Shown: positions 52,601 to 60,940 of the stretch, piece by piece | Layout: the number at the start of each line of letters is the position of its first letter | Position numbering within the stretch: position 1 is the stretch's first letter | Origin: Arenicellales bacterium | GTDB lineage: Bacteria; Pseudomonadota; Gammaproteobacteria; Arenicellales; JAHEKD01 | Direction of reading: 5' to 3' | Assembly: GCA_028284225.1 (NCBI GenBank) | Contig: JANQSD010000009.1 | Span: 62,001 to 126,000 of the forward strand | DNA: 64,000 nt | The notes under the pieces: model-generated | The model's input: only the letters and a program-made list of their open reading frames with translations | What the model was told of the DNA's origin: nothing | Database searches by the model: none | Position numbers and translations under genes: made by a program

Positions 52601-55600
52601 TTCAATCTGGACGAATTTTGTTTACGATGATTATTCCAACCCGATTTCGATAAGAATTATCACGGTTCCAGGAGCCACAGTTATATCTACCAATCAGGAT
52701 TTAACTAATCATTTCCACACATTGACACAGACTACATTTGATAACAATGAAAATGACTGGTTGATTGGCTTGGCCACAGATGTCAAAGTCACGCATCACG
52801 CGCCGGGTCAGATCGATCAGATTCGAGAAACACAGCTTGTATATAATTCAATAGGTCTGCTTACCCAAACAGTTGTTGAGCCCAACAAGCCAGAATTCAT
52901 GATCACCACAGATCATAGTTATGATAATTTTGGTAATGCGATCAGCTCTACCATAAGCGGTCAAGGCATTGAGCCGCGTATTAGCACAATAACTTATGAC
53001 CAGCAGGGCATGCATGCTATCGCTCAAACCAATGCACTGGATCATAGTGTATCAGTCGTACCACATCCCAGATGTGATGCTCCACAAAGCACAACCGATG
53101 CAAATGGATTAGTCATCCAAATTACCTACGACGAATTCTGCCGTAAAATCAGAACGGATTATCCGGATGGCACTTGGTCAACGACTGATTTTTTATCCAG
53201 TTCGCTTTCCATCATTGGGCGCGCTAAAGGTCAACCTGATGTAACAACTTATTTTGATTCTCTGGGAAGAGATATAAAGGTTGAAACCAAGGGCTTTGAT
53301 GGGCGGACGGTTATTGCTGAAAAACGATACAATAACAAAGGTCAAATTACCCAGGAATCATTTCCTTATTATGAAAGCGAAACGATTTATTGGACAGAGT
53401 ACTACTACGATGCCATCGGCCGTTTATCCGAGACGAAAGCACCGGATAATAGTACTAGATCAATAAATTATAACGGACTCACGACGGCTATAACCAATCC
53501 GTTAGGCCAGACTCAAACACGAATTGTCGATATTCTTAGCCGCTTAAAATCAGTCATCGATGCACAAGGTAATATGTTGACTTATAATTACGATGCAGTG
53601 GGGAATCTCTTAAGTACAGCTGATCCATTGGGTAATCAGGTTACCATGGGTTATGATCATGCTGGACGCAAGATCTGGATGGATGACCCGGATATGGGGT
53701 ATTGGGCCTATGAATATGATGTGTTAGGTCAACTCACTGTGCAAGTCGATGCCAAGGAGCAGATGATCACCAATGAGTATGACAAATTAGGCCGAATAAC
53801 TAGGCGTGTCGTGCAGCCCGGCACTGTGGATGAACAAATCAGCACCTGGCGATATGATACAGCCGCTAACGGCCTCGGCAGATTGGATCAAACCAACGGT
53901 TCAAATGGTTATCAACGCCGTCATACTTATGACACTTTGAGCCGTCCGAAATATACCTTTGAAATTATTGATGGCATTCAAATGACCAGCTCTCAATACT
54001 ATAATGCTGATGGTAAAATCTCTGAAGTACGCTACCCTGGTCGTAATGTAGATGGTATTCCAGGCAAAGCGGACCGGATCAAATACAGTTACAATACTAA
54101 CGGTTATTTATCGCGTGTTTACGATATTCACCAGTTAGATGGTCAATCCATAACAGAGGACTTATGGGTGGCTGAGGCTATGGATGCGCGGGGTAATGTG
54201 ACTGTAGAACGCTATAGTAATGGTGTGTCTGTTAGTCGACAATATCATTCAATCCGTAATTTTCTTTTGAATATTAATAGTTTTTTAGAGAATGACTGTC
54301 CACCGGATCAACGCAGTTGTGAGAATCAATATCAAACTATCCAGGACTTGACTTATTGGTATGATGCCATTGGTAATTTAACAGGTCGTCGAGATGATGT
54401 GCTAGGTACGAATGAGAATTTTATATATGATGATTTAAATCGATTAGCGCAAAGTATTACAACTCCGCCGGCCCATGTTGGCCCGCAGTTTACTATCAAT
54501 TATGATTACGATGTATTAGGTAATTTGACCTACCGCTCAGATGTGGGGATCATGAATTACGGTGAGAACGGTTATGGCCCTCATGCGATTACTTCCATCC
54601 AGCAGAATAGCTCCGTCAATGTCACTGAAAACGTCTTCAATCCCTATGGCAATTACAACTACGATGGCAACGGCAACCTAACCAGTAACGGCCAACGCAC
54701 GGTTGACTGGACTGCGTTTAACAAGCCCAAGCAGATGGCTGCTGTGATTGACGGAGAAGCCCGAGGGGTAAGTTATACCTATGGTTCGAACTTTCAACGG
54801 GTTACCAAGTCCACATTATCAGGGAAGACTACCCGCTACTACGGTGGCGGCAGCATGGAACATATTACTGATGGCAGTGATATTTTCTGGAAGTATTACA
54901 TTCCAGTTGGAGCCACAACACTGGAGATTAAATACCAGCAGGCCGGCAGCCAAAGTGCAGGAAATTTTACCCAGGTAGAGAAGCAGTATTTACTCAAAGA
55001 TCATTTAGGGTCTACTGATGTGATTGTCGATGATGACGGCAACATTGTAGAGCGCTTAAGTTTTAACCCCTGGGGAGAACGGCGTAACACGGATTGGACA
55101 GAAGCTGATAATGAAATCACTAGCAGCACCAACCGAGGTTTCACAGGCCACGAGATGGATGACGAGATTGGCCTCGTTAACATGAATGCGCGTATCTATG
55201 ATCCGGTAATCGGCCGGTTCTTGAGTCCGGATGTCATCATTCCCAGTGCGACGGACTTACAGGCTTATAACCGCTATGCCTATGTGCGCAATAATCCGTT
55301 AAGTTTTACCGACCCGACCGGGCATTTTTGGACCACGACAAGTTTTAGCCCAGCAAATGGGTATAAGCAAGTCAATGTTGCATGTGGATCATGTAAAACA
55401 GTAAATAAACAAATTGGTGGAGATATTATTAAATTTCCCGGAAATCGAGGTGGGTATAGTCCAACGCTGGGGTATGTCAGGCACACGAGCACTTGGGTTG
55501 GGCCTTGGGAAACAGGAGGCGGGCGAGGCACCGGTTATTACCAACCGGGCTTAGAACGAGTGACCGATCCGGCTCAGATAGCTGCAATTAATACCCACCT

Positions 55601-56444
55601 TCAGGTTGGCAGTGAAATTGTTCAGAATTATGGGGGGTTATCACGGGGTAATACTAAAGAAACACGTAATAAGTATCGAGCACAAGCAAGGGCCATACTA
55701 GGCTGCAAGGAATGTAGCTGGGAGTTTGTTCTAAGTCACAGAGGACATTCAGCAGAATTTGATGCGGTCTTGGATAAGGCACATGCTGCTGGTGAAATAT
55801 ATAAGGCCTTGAAAAGCAAGGCGAGGAGTAGATATGCATTTACTGCATCTACTATTGTTGCATCGGCGGTTGCGGGATGGGGAACCTTTCTCGCAAACGG
55901 TGGGTTTGCAGGTGGTAAGGCAGCAATTATTGCAGCGGGAACCACGGTGTCACGATCAAATGCATTGGTTGGGTTGGCAACTGGTAGTGCAGCATCGGGT
56001 GTAGATTTAATTGCTTCTGTGGCTGGATTGAATGCTTCTTTACCTGGAATCATTGGCAAAGCAGGCTTGAAGAGTTTTGTTGGTATATCTTCTGGTCAAG
56101 TCGGCGTTGGGTTTGGGATAGATTTGATAAGTTTACATGCGCCTAAAGGTAATGAGAATTGTAATGTGGTTTGTACATATGATGGACAGGGTGAATTTGC
56201 AGATGCTGTCGATTCTTTTTGTTCGGATTCAACAGCTGCGGATGCATGTCATGTTTCAGTAACCGGATCAAATCCTCCTTCGAGTTCGAAAACTGTTCCG
56301 AAATTTTGGCATCCGATGTGTACGGCAGTAGTTACTATATGCGGAGTAAAATCAGGCGGGGATAAAATTATTGATATTCTTTATCCTACAATACCAAATG
56401 AACCTATCGATTGGACTCCGATTGGTTCGATCAATTACAAGTAG
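49647..56444 (+). CDS. SpvB/RHS-repeat secreted protein with variable C-terminal domain
   Basis: 2265 residues. A signal peptide (about 27 residues) precedes an SpvB-like N-terminal region (YVLPISTPAGVAGMSPELAI, GNGLLGVGFSLSG). Residues about 340-790 carry repeated FG-GAP/VCBS-like units (DVNGDGLPDWV, DLNADGAPDYL). Residues about 1100-1850 are YD/RHS repeats, ending in the RHS core signature GRFLSPDVIIPSATDLQAYN followed by RYAYVRNNPLSFTDPTGH. After this point the last 375 residues differ in character (GYKQVNVACGSCKTVN, glycine-rich helices) and are not recognised; in RHS proteins this slot usually holds a toxin. AGAGGAG precedes the ATG. The zinc-ribbon gene downstream may be an immunity gene. 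Confidence 0.88.
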   Translation: MCRVSHLFVTLLIFSLCSYSIISRAEYPGVTAGSFSVSNSGSANYVLPISTPAGVAGMSPELAISYGSQGGNGLLGVGFSLSGFTSLIHRCGGSHAVDGKATGVTYTNTDKLCLNGQRLILSSGTHFNNGAVYRTEIDSFSKIVYKTSPVDHFEIYTKDGEILEFSTRSRVSTSYTLRWYLTSERDRSGNSIYYFYRHDLNGETWLPDKVTWGANDPGLANREAVFEYELRPDKRFSYDQGFKRQRNNRIKSIKTYIDNNLIKDYRFTYEESPVSGLSRLRYAQQCGFDGGCLPQHEFEWNDTLKGFDQNTAYELPVRVYDNRDIWQGDSCSGCNDGYIVEEKHGDFVDVNNDGYVDFIQSYRDENSSTQYRKFYQNTGSGWSLRSNQPPILIRDYYINRNKSPAKGEMVQQAIYADVNGDGYPDIVRAFINGSTNIREVRLNNKGNSFTWGAPSENNFVPPSRMFDYNYLGEGKAMQASYLIDVNGDGLPDWVISYLNKDGVNVRYTYINNGTRWVYDQNYNLPTTAILDDYRDSQELDGAPVKRTEFQDLNGDGLPDLVQGLISPDQGVDNGVTYRNVWLNTGSGWQVATSTYQLPDYIYDYTRVNEIINGQAQNDSAQRRGDFVDVNGDGLADWVRSYRDFLNGTAYKATWLNTGNGWVADTGYNLPAETLRNYRKQYKGDPHGPEAGSFFDINRDGLVDWMIAHKNRDNETIRRTYLNTGQGWIQDNSFLFPDILVDNVLNEDNVPMHFGGIMDLNADGAPDYLMSTTPLFGSDIVKTYLGRAKPADMVVKVIDSLNAETTISYKSMMDKTVYNFYPSWLTEPESFRQRKVIGPIPLVSDTWQTDGLGGNYQLQYFYYNALSDGKRGYQGFSQRRIWNPQQGILTVSNFYQQFPVTGMSKLDYIQHAESINANGAVDTSQPYQLLSHNSNFLEYVDNFTEQGEISETIGRITHSSGKYTYAPKIYRTRSMEYELGQTSAIRSIWTNFVYDDYSNPISIRIITVPGATVISTNQDLTNHFHTLTQTTFDNNENDWLIGLATDVKVTHHAPGQIDQIRETQLVYNSIGLLTQTVVEPNKPEFMITTDHSYDNFGNAISSTISGQGIEPRISTITYDQQGMHAIAQTNALDHSVSVVPHPRCDAPQSTTDANGLVIQITYDEFCRKIRTDYPDGTWSTTDFLSSSLSIIGRAKGQPDVTTYFDSLGRDIKVETKGFDGRTVIAEKRYNNKGQITQESFPYYESETIYWTEYYYDAIGRLSETKAPDNSTRSINYNGLTTAITNPLGQTQTRIVDILSRLKSVIDAQGNMLTYNYDAVGNLLSTADPLGNQVTMGYDHAGRKIWMDDPDMGYWAYEYDVLGQLTVQVDAKEQMITNEYDKLGRITRRVVQPGTVDEQISTWRYDTAANGLGRLDQTNGSNGYQRRHTYDTLSRPKYTFEIIDGIQMTSSQYYNADGKISEVRYPGRNVDGIPGKADRIKYSYNTNGYLSRVYDIHQLDGQSITEDLWVAEAMDARGNVTVERYSNGVSVSRQYHSIRNFLLNINSFLENDCPPDQRSCENQYQTIQDLTYWYDAIGNLTGRRDDVLGTNENFIYDDLNRLAQSITTPPAHVGPQFTINYDYDVLGNLTYRSDVGIMNYGENGYGPHAITSIQQNSSVNVTENVFNPYGNYNYDGNGNLTSNGQRTVDWTAFNKPKQMAAVIDGEARGVSYTYGSNFQRVTKSTLSGKTTRYYGGGSMEHITDGSDIFWKYYIPVGATTLEIKYQQAGSQSAGNFTQVEKQYLLKDHLGSTDVIVDDDGNIVERLSFNPWGERRNTDWTEADNEITSSTNRGFTGHEMDDEIGLVNMNARIYDPVIGRFLSPDVIIPSATDLQAYNRYAYVRNNPLSFTDPTGHFWTTTSFSPANGYKQVNVACGSCKTVNKQIGGDIIKFPGNRGGYSPTLGYVRHTSTWVGPWETGGGRGTGYYQPGLERVTDPAQIAAINTHLQVGSEIVQNYGGLSRGNTKETRNKYRAQARAILGCKECSWEFVLSHRGHSAEFDAVLDKAHAAGEIYKALKSKARSRYAFTASTIVASAVAGWGTFLANGGFAGGKAAIIAAGTTVSRSNALVGLATGSAASGVDLIASVAGLNASLPGIIGKAGLKSFVGISSGQVGVGFGIDLISLHAPKGNENCNVVCTYDGQGEFADAVDSFCSDSTAADACHVSVTGSNPPSSSKTVPKFWHPMCTAVVTICGVKSGGDKIIDILYPTIPNEPIDWTPIGSINYK

Positions 56445-56544
56445 TAGTTGAAAACTTTAAATTATTGTCTCTTTGTGTCATATAATAGAGGTGCGGATAA
56501 CGGTTGTTTATTATCTTTAAGTTAATTTAAATAGTGTATGAGTA

Positions 56545-56787
56545 ATGATATCCTATGTGCCAATTCGATCCTCTGTAACATGCGATAGATGTGGGCTACA
56601 ATACCCTGAGAACTTACCTCAATGTATCCACTGTGCTAAACTGAATGATGATGAATTAATTTGCTTAAGAAACATACATGGCAAAGAGTTAACTGAGATT
56701 AAAAAAGATCATGGTATTTTTGGATTACTGCTTTTGCTCCTTATAATATTTATTATTCTAGGATTCTCAATAATTTTAATTAATTAA
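56545..56787 (+). CDS. Small zinc-ribbon membrane protein, candidate immunity protein
   Basis: 80 residues. Two CxxC pairs (CDRCGLQYPENLPQCIHC) form a zinc-ribbon, followed by a polar linker and a single C-terminal membrane helix (FGLLLLLLIIFIILGFSIIL). It starts 100 bases after the RHS gene on the same strand, the position where immunity genes of polymorphic toxins normally lie. No family with known immunity activity is recognised, and the role is inferred from position alone. Confidence 0.55.
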   Translation: MISYVPIRSSVTCDRCGLQYPENLPQCIHCAKLNDDELICLRNIHGKELTEIKKDHGIFGLLLLLLIIFIILGFSIILIN

Positions 56788-56833
56788 CAATTCAAATGAA
56801 CTAGGGGACACATTTCCACCAAAAACATATTAG

Positions 56834-57006
56834 AAAACATATTAGGGACACCCATAAATGAAAAACATTTGAGGACACCCACAAATTGAACAAGCTTAGT
56901 AATTACAGGATACCCAAGAATTGAACAGATGCTTGTGGTATGCTAAATTGCAGAAACATATTAGGGACACCCATAAATTGAATAAGAAAATACTGTATGC
57001 TAAATT
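56834..57006 (+). repeat. Left repeat cluster of the transposase unit
   Basis: The block AAACATATTAGGGACACCCA occurs from about 56834 and again from about 56954; GTATGCTAAATT occurs at about 56937 and 56996. Intermediate variants GAGGACACCCACAAATTGAA and AGGATACCCAAGAATTGAAC lie between. The tandem, degraded pattern fits repeated end sequences of a RAYT element. No gene is visible in this gap (56788-57052). Confidence 0.6.
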
Positions 57007-57052
57007 ATTGTTCTGAAACGGAATTCACTTAACTAAACACTAGGAGTCAAGG

Positions 57053-57994
57053 ATGACTATCGCTCGAAATCACCATTTATTTATCGATCAACCCACTTAT
57101 TTTCATCTCATTAGTCGTTGTGTTAGACGCGCATTTTTATGTGGTAAAGATAACTATAGCGGTAAACGCTATGATCATCGAAAACGCTGGTTAGAAAAAC
57201 GACTGTTTGAGCTGTGTGAACTGTTTTATATAGATTTATATGGCTATGCGATCATGTCAAATCATTATCACTTGGTGGTTCAAACGCGCCCCGATAAAAT
57301 GCATCAAGCCAGTAATGATGAGATTGCCAGGCGTTGGTGTGAACTATTTCCCAATCAACAATTAGACACAGCATCTCGAATTAATGAATTACTCAAAGAC
57401 AGCGACAAGATACAAGTGTATCGCCAACGATTATGTGATATCAGTTGGTTAATGCGTTGCTTGAATGAGAAACTAGCCCGTAAAGCCAATCAGGAAGATA
57501 AATGTACAGGTCGTTTCTGGCAAGGCCGATTTCGTTCACAGTTATTGTTAGATGAATCTGCGGTATACGTGTGTATGGCCTATGTGGACCTTAATCCAGT
57601 GCGAGCAGGCGTAGCAAACACACCGGAGCAATCGTTATTCACCTCAATACATCATCGTATTACTCACCATGATCTTAGTGAACCGATTCAGGCATTGAAT
57701 AATAATAAGAGGTATTTACCTATCCGTTTATCCGACTATTTAACGTTGGTTGATGAGACAGGACGCCGTATCAAAGACAAGAGGTCAGGGTATATACTGG
57801 ATAAGGTACTGCCGATATTAAGGCGTTTAAATCTTAATCCGAAAGGCTATCTAAAGGCGGTTAATAGATTAAGTCGATTGTATTATCGGATGCTAGGGCC
57901 GGAAACAGCATCGATGCATTTATGTGATGACTTAGGATTAAAATGGTTGAAAGGACAATCCCAGGCGAGGTTGTTGTACATCAGTCATGATTAA
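57053..57994 (+). CDS. REP-associated tyrosine transposase (RAYT, Y1-transposase IS200-like fold)
   Basis: 313 residues. The HUH metal-binding motif is His71-Tyr72-His73 in MSNHYHLVV. Family marks are PTYFHLISRCVRRAFLCG, GRFWQGRFRSQLLLDE and YVCMAYVDLNPVRAGVA. RAYT proteins nick and rejoin single-stranded DNA at palindromic repeats and are thought to spread REP-like sequences rather than themselves. AGGAGTCAAGG precedes the ATG. The reading frame is intact. It is surrounded by candidate target repeats on both sides. Confidence 0.92.
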   Translation: MTIARNHHLFIDQPTYFHLISRCVRRAFLCGKDNYSGKRYDHRKRWLEKRLFELCELFYIDLYGYAIMSNHYHLVVQTRPDKMHQASNDEIARRWCELFPNQQLDTASRINELLKDSDKIQVYRQRLCDISWLMRCLNEKLARKANQEDKCTGRFWQGRFRSQLLLDESAVYVCMAYVDLNPVRAGVANTPEQSLFTSIHHRITHHDLSEPIQALNNNKRYLPIRLSDYLTLVDETGRRIKDKRSGYILDKVLPILRRLNLNPKGYLKAVNRLSRLYYRMLGPETASMHLCDDLGLKWLKGQSQARLLYISHD

Positions 57995-58027
57995 TCATTG
58001 GTAAATCAAAAATCACAGTGATAATTG

Positions 58028-58120
58028 CTTGGTAATAAATTTTGTGGGTGTCCTGTTTTAATACTCACTTGGTAATAAATTTTGTGGGTGTCCTGTTTTA
58101 ACTGTGCTGTTTTAACTGTG
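58028..58120 (+). repeat. Right repeat cluster: 40-base tandem period and 14-base tandem duplication
   Basis: A unit beginning CTTGGTAATAAATTTTGTGG starts at 58028 and again at 58068, a 40-base period, with about 33 identical bases. Its core is the reverse complement of the GGACACCCAC repeats left of the transposase. Immediately after, CTGTTTTAACTGTG is duplicated in tandem (58093-58106 and 58107-58120). Similarity to the polyferredoxin gene end begins at the very next base. Confidence 0.75.
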
Positions 58121-58172
58121 ACAAATGTGTGAGGATTGCTGGGTAATTGATGCTTTCGCAGACGAGGTTTGA
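58121..58172 (+). pseudogene. Orphan second copy of the 3' end of the polyferredoxin gene
   Basis: Codons at 58122-58172 read QMCEDCWVIDAFADEV then TGA, against QMCEDCRVIDAFSNDV then TGA at 45408-45458. By eye 43 of 51 bases agree, and five of the eight changes are third-position, the pattern of a real diverged homolog rather than a recent copy. Similarity continues weakly about 20 bases past the stop and ends abruptly upstream at 58121. It has no start and is a boundary relic. The rest of the 57995-58279 gap holds no gene. Confidence 0.8.
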
Positions 58173-58279
58173 ATAATTCATAGAGTAAGGGAAGGTTTAG
58201 GATCTTGCTAAAATTTTGATGCATTAAATCAGAAATAAGGTAGAATTTTATTGGGCTAAAATAATAAGTCGAATAACTA

Positions 58280-59716
58280 ATGGAATATCGGATGAAGGAT
58301 TTAAGAGCCAATTCATTGTTTAGGATTTCGCGCTCATTTGTTATGTCCTTCCTTTTTATATTTTTCACTTCCAGTTTTGCTTGCGATAAAAATGTTCCAC
58401 AACCTAATACAAATAACGTCTGGTTTTGTGTTAATAACTCGGATACGGTTATCGTCTTTGTACATGGCATTCTCTCAGATAGCCGCTCAGCCTGGTTATA
58501 CCAAGGTGAAGATAACAGCCAAACTTACTGGCCGGATTTGGTGTCCACCGATGTAGATACTTTTAACTCGCCTGCAATTTTTTTAGGCGGCTTTTATACA
58601 GAATTAAATAGTGGCGACTACAGTATTCGTGATGCCGCAAATGAACTCTACAGAGCATTAGCGACCATATCACCTCTGGCAAATAAACGGGTTCTGGATT
58701 ACCAAAACATTATCTTTATCGGCCACAGTACAGGCGGTATTGCAATCCGTCATATACTGACGAAAAAAACTGATCAATTTAAAGATAAATTCATTGGCTT
58801 GGTGCTAATGGCTTCTCCTTCAATGGGCTCGAAAGATGCAGATCGTTTTAAGTGGTTGGCAAAATTAATAAAACAACAAATGGGTCAAGATCTGGCCTGG
58901 AATAATACCTATCTAAACAACTTACATAAGGATTTTTTAACGCTCATCGATCCAGGAACGTCACAACCTTTATCGCATTTTGTTGGCATCGAAGCAATCG
59001 AGAATCATTTTATAATTAAAAAATGGCCGTTTGGATACAAAACTGTAGTCGTTGAGGAAGATTCAGGTGGGCGCTACTTTGGTGAGCCTCAGCGGTTAGG
59101 TAACACTGATCATTTTTCTATTGTAAAACCTGATGGCTTAAATCACCAAAGTCATCGACTATTACGTTTTTTCTATCAACAAAAATACCTCCCACTTATT
59201 TCCAGAGCCACACCTATACAACAAGACGGGGGTAATGTGACCTTCTCCACGCCGCATGAGGCCATTCAAAGCCAGGCTTTGGTTCAAATTGAAAAAGATA
59301 ATGTTGTCTATAAGACGCTTCCATTTGAACAAAAAAGTTCTGCTCCTTATGGCAACTACATATCCTCGGCGTTAATTGACAATCGTTCGATCATGCAACG
59401 ACCTTTCTCAATCGATGCGTCATTAACTGATCAAGTTATCAAGTTTAACGATAAGCCGTTAGTCATTGGCAACGTTGTAGATGGCCAAGGGCGTCCGATT
59501 TCTAATGTCCATGTCGTGATAGATGAAAATAGAGCGACGTCTACCAGTGATGGTCGCTATGTCATAGATCAAATTGAACTGAAGCGGCACTATAAAGTTC
59601 AAGCTTATGGTCAAGGAGGGAAGTTTACAAAAAATGACCCTTGGACAGGTACACTCTATAATGTGAATTGGGACACTGAAATGCGCTATAACATAGAGCT
59701 GCGAAGGTCTAATTAA
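58280..59716 (+). CDS. Secreted lipase-like alpha/beta hydrolase with carboxypeptidase-regulatory-like domain
   Basis: 478 residues. ATG codons at 58280, 58292 and 58343 are possible; the last gives the shortest signal peptide (SFLFIFFTSSFAC), whose Cys could be a lipid-anchored residue. The hydrolase has the oxyanion strand VIVFVHGILSD and nucleophile elbow GHSTGG with Ser150 (counted from 58280), as in esterases and lipases of the PGAP1/DUF676 type. The C-terminal 80 residues (VIGNVVDGQGRPISNVHVVI, STSDGRYVI) are a carboxypeptidase-regulatory-like beta sandwich. It is followed immediately by a PD40 protein carrying a similar domain. The substrate is unknown. Confidence 0.78.
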   Translation: MEYRMKDLRANSLFRISRSFVMSFLFIFFTSSFACDKNVPQPNTNNVWFCVNNSDTVIVFVHGILSDSRSAWLYQGEDNSQTYWPDLVSTDVDTFNSPAIFLGGFYTELNSGDYSIRDAANELYRALATISPLANKRVLDYQNIIFIGHSTGGIAIRHILTKKTDQFKDKFIGLVLMASPSMGSKDADRFKWLAKLIKQQMGQDLAWNNTYLNNLHKDFLTLIDPGTSQPLSHFVGIEAIENHFIIKKWPFGYKTVVVEEDSGGRYFGEPQRLGNTDHFSIVKPDGLNHQSHRLLRFFYQQKYLPLISRATPIQQDGGNVTFSTPHEAIQSQALVQIEKDNVVYKTLPFEQKSSAPYGNYISSALIDNRSIMQRPFSIDASLTDQVIKFNDKPLVIGNVVDGQGRPISNVHVVIDENRATSTSDGRYVIDQIELKRHYKVQAYGQGGKFTKNDPWTGTLYNVNWDTEMRYNIELRRSN

Positions 59717-60940
59717 TTGAAAAGATGCATGTTCAAATTAATGCTGAGTCTTTTGTTCATCACAGGATTAGAGCTTAGTAAACCTGTCACCGCAAATGAT
59801 GGTGCGTATCTCAGCGGTTACGTCTATGACGAATACAATAATCCGCTTAACGACGTCACACTTACCTTAGGCGAGCAATCATTTACAACCAAAGATGATG
59901 GTTTTTACTTTTTCGATCATACATCTGTCGGTGAATTGACTATCAATCTTGAATATAAAGATATAACAAATGAATTTGCTATCGAACTTGAACCGGGAAA
60001 GTATTATGAGCGAGTGCTTGTTCTGCAAGATACTTCTACAGCAGATTCTGCCCCTGCTGGAGGAGGTGCAGGTGGCAATATTGCTGGCAGTATTGCCGGT
60101 GTACTTGGCCAGTCAGAAATTCTTAAGACCAATCCGACAATCATTCGCAATATAGGGATTAATTCGTATGGCAGCCTAAGCCCGGTTGAGAATTTATTGG
60201 CCGTTGAGGTGTTGGCCCGCAGTACTGACTCTTATGATATTTGGTTAATTAAACCTGATGGTGAAAAAATCAAAGAAGCGGTTAGCCTGCCGGGCAATGA
60301 TGAAAATCCCAGGTGGTCACCCGATGGGTCCAAATTAGTATTTCACCGACGTGAACCCAAAAAGTCCTATGAAATTTGGATTGTTGATTTAAAGACAGAT
60401 CAAACGATGTTCATTGACTATGGATTAACACCTGCCTGGTCTGTCGATGGATCTTCATTGGTGTATGGTAAATATTTGAATAACAATTGGGATATTTATA
60501 AATTCAATTTAGATACCGAACAAGCCGAGCGGCTGACAAAACATCAGGCAAAAGAGCAATATCCTTACTGGGGAGTGATCAACGGTGAGGAAAAGATATT
60601 ATTTGCATCTAAACGTACCGGCACTTACGAAATATGGGTGATGGATACAAACGGATCAAATCAACAACGCCTCTCGAATTCAGGTGAACGAACGGGCAAT
60701 CGCATGATCGGACCTGTACTGTCACCGGATGGATTGAAAATTGCATATTGGGAAATTGATTATGTTAATGATCATTCTGTCTGGGTGATGGATGTAGATG
60801 GCAATGCTGAAAAAGAAATTTTAACGCGTGCTGCTAATCCAGAATGGGGACGAACGATTTCACCTAAGTTAACCGAACTGTTTTTTGATTCAAAAATATC
60901 AGGACGCGCTCAAATCTGGAAAACTGATTTACGATACTGA
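59717..60940 (+). CDS. Secreted PD40/TolB-like beta-propeller protein with carboxypeptidase-regulatory-like domain
   Basis: 407 residues from a TTG directly after the hydrolase stop; ATG codons at 59729 and 59741 are alternatives. A signal peptide ends near KPVTAND. Residues about 28-95 form a carboxypeptidase-regulatory-like domain (LSGYVYDEYNNPLNDVTLTL). A Gly/Ala-rich linker follows, then five or so PD40 propeller blades (NPRWSPDGSKLVFHRR, TPAWSVDGSSLVYGK, GPVLSPDGLKIAYWE). TolB-like propellers bind peptides or proteins. Adjacent coding with the hydrolase indicates a two-gene unit. Confidence 0.78.
   Translation: MKRCMFKLMLSLLFITGLELSKPVTANDGAYLSGYVYDEYNNPLNDVTLTLGEQSFTTKDDGFYFFDHTSVGELTINLEYKDITNEFAIELEPGKYYERVLVLQDTSTADSAPAGGGAGGNIAGSIAGVLGQSEILKTNPTIIRNIGINSYGSLSPVENLLAVEVLARSTDSYDIWLIKPDGEKIKEAVSLPGNDENPRWSPDGSKLVFHRREPKKSYEIWIVDLKTDQTMFIDYGLTPAWSVDGSSLVYGKYLNNNWDIYKFNLDTEQAERLTKHQAKEQYPYWGVINGEEKILFASKRTGTYEIWVMDTNGSNQQRLSNSGERTGNRMIGPVLSPDGLKIAYWEIDYVNDHSVWVMDVDGNAEKEILTRAANPEWGRTISPKLTELFFDSKISGRAQIWKTDLRY

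Larger units (their letters stand above)
56808..58120 (+). mobile_element. REP-associated tyrosine transposase unit with decayed repeat ends
   Basis: A RAYT gene (57053-57994) is flanked by short repeats sharing the core GGACACCC. The left side (56808-57006) has GGGACACCCATAAAT and GGACACCCACAAATTGAA forms; the right side (58028-58120) carries the inverse AAATTTTGTGGGTGTCC twice. The opposed orientation is what single-strand transposases of this group recognise. Several mismatches between copies show decay. Confidence 0.68.

Noticed and set aside
55736..56059. Minus-strand frame of 107 codons inside the RHS C-terminal region
   Set aside because: Shadow of a low-complexity Gly/Ala-coding stretch in the RHS gene; no start signal or family.
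58028..58101. Two-unit 40-base repeat considered as a CRISPR fragment
   Set aside because: Only two units, spacing of about seven bases between them, and the core matches inverted repeats beside a RAYT gene. No cas genes are present.
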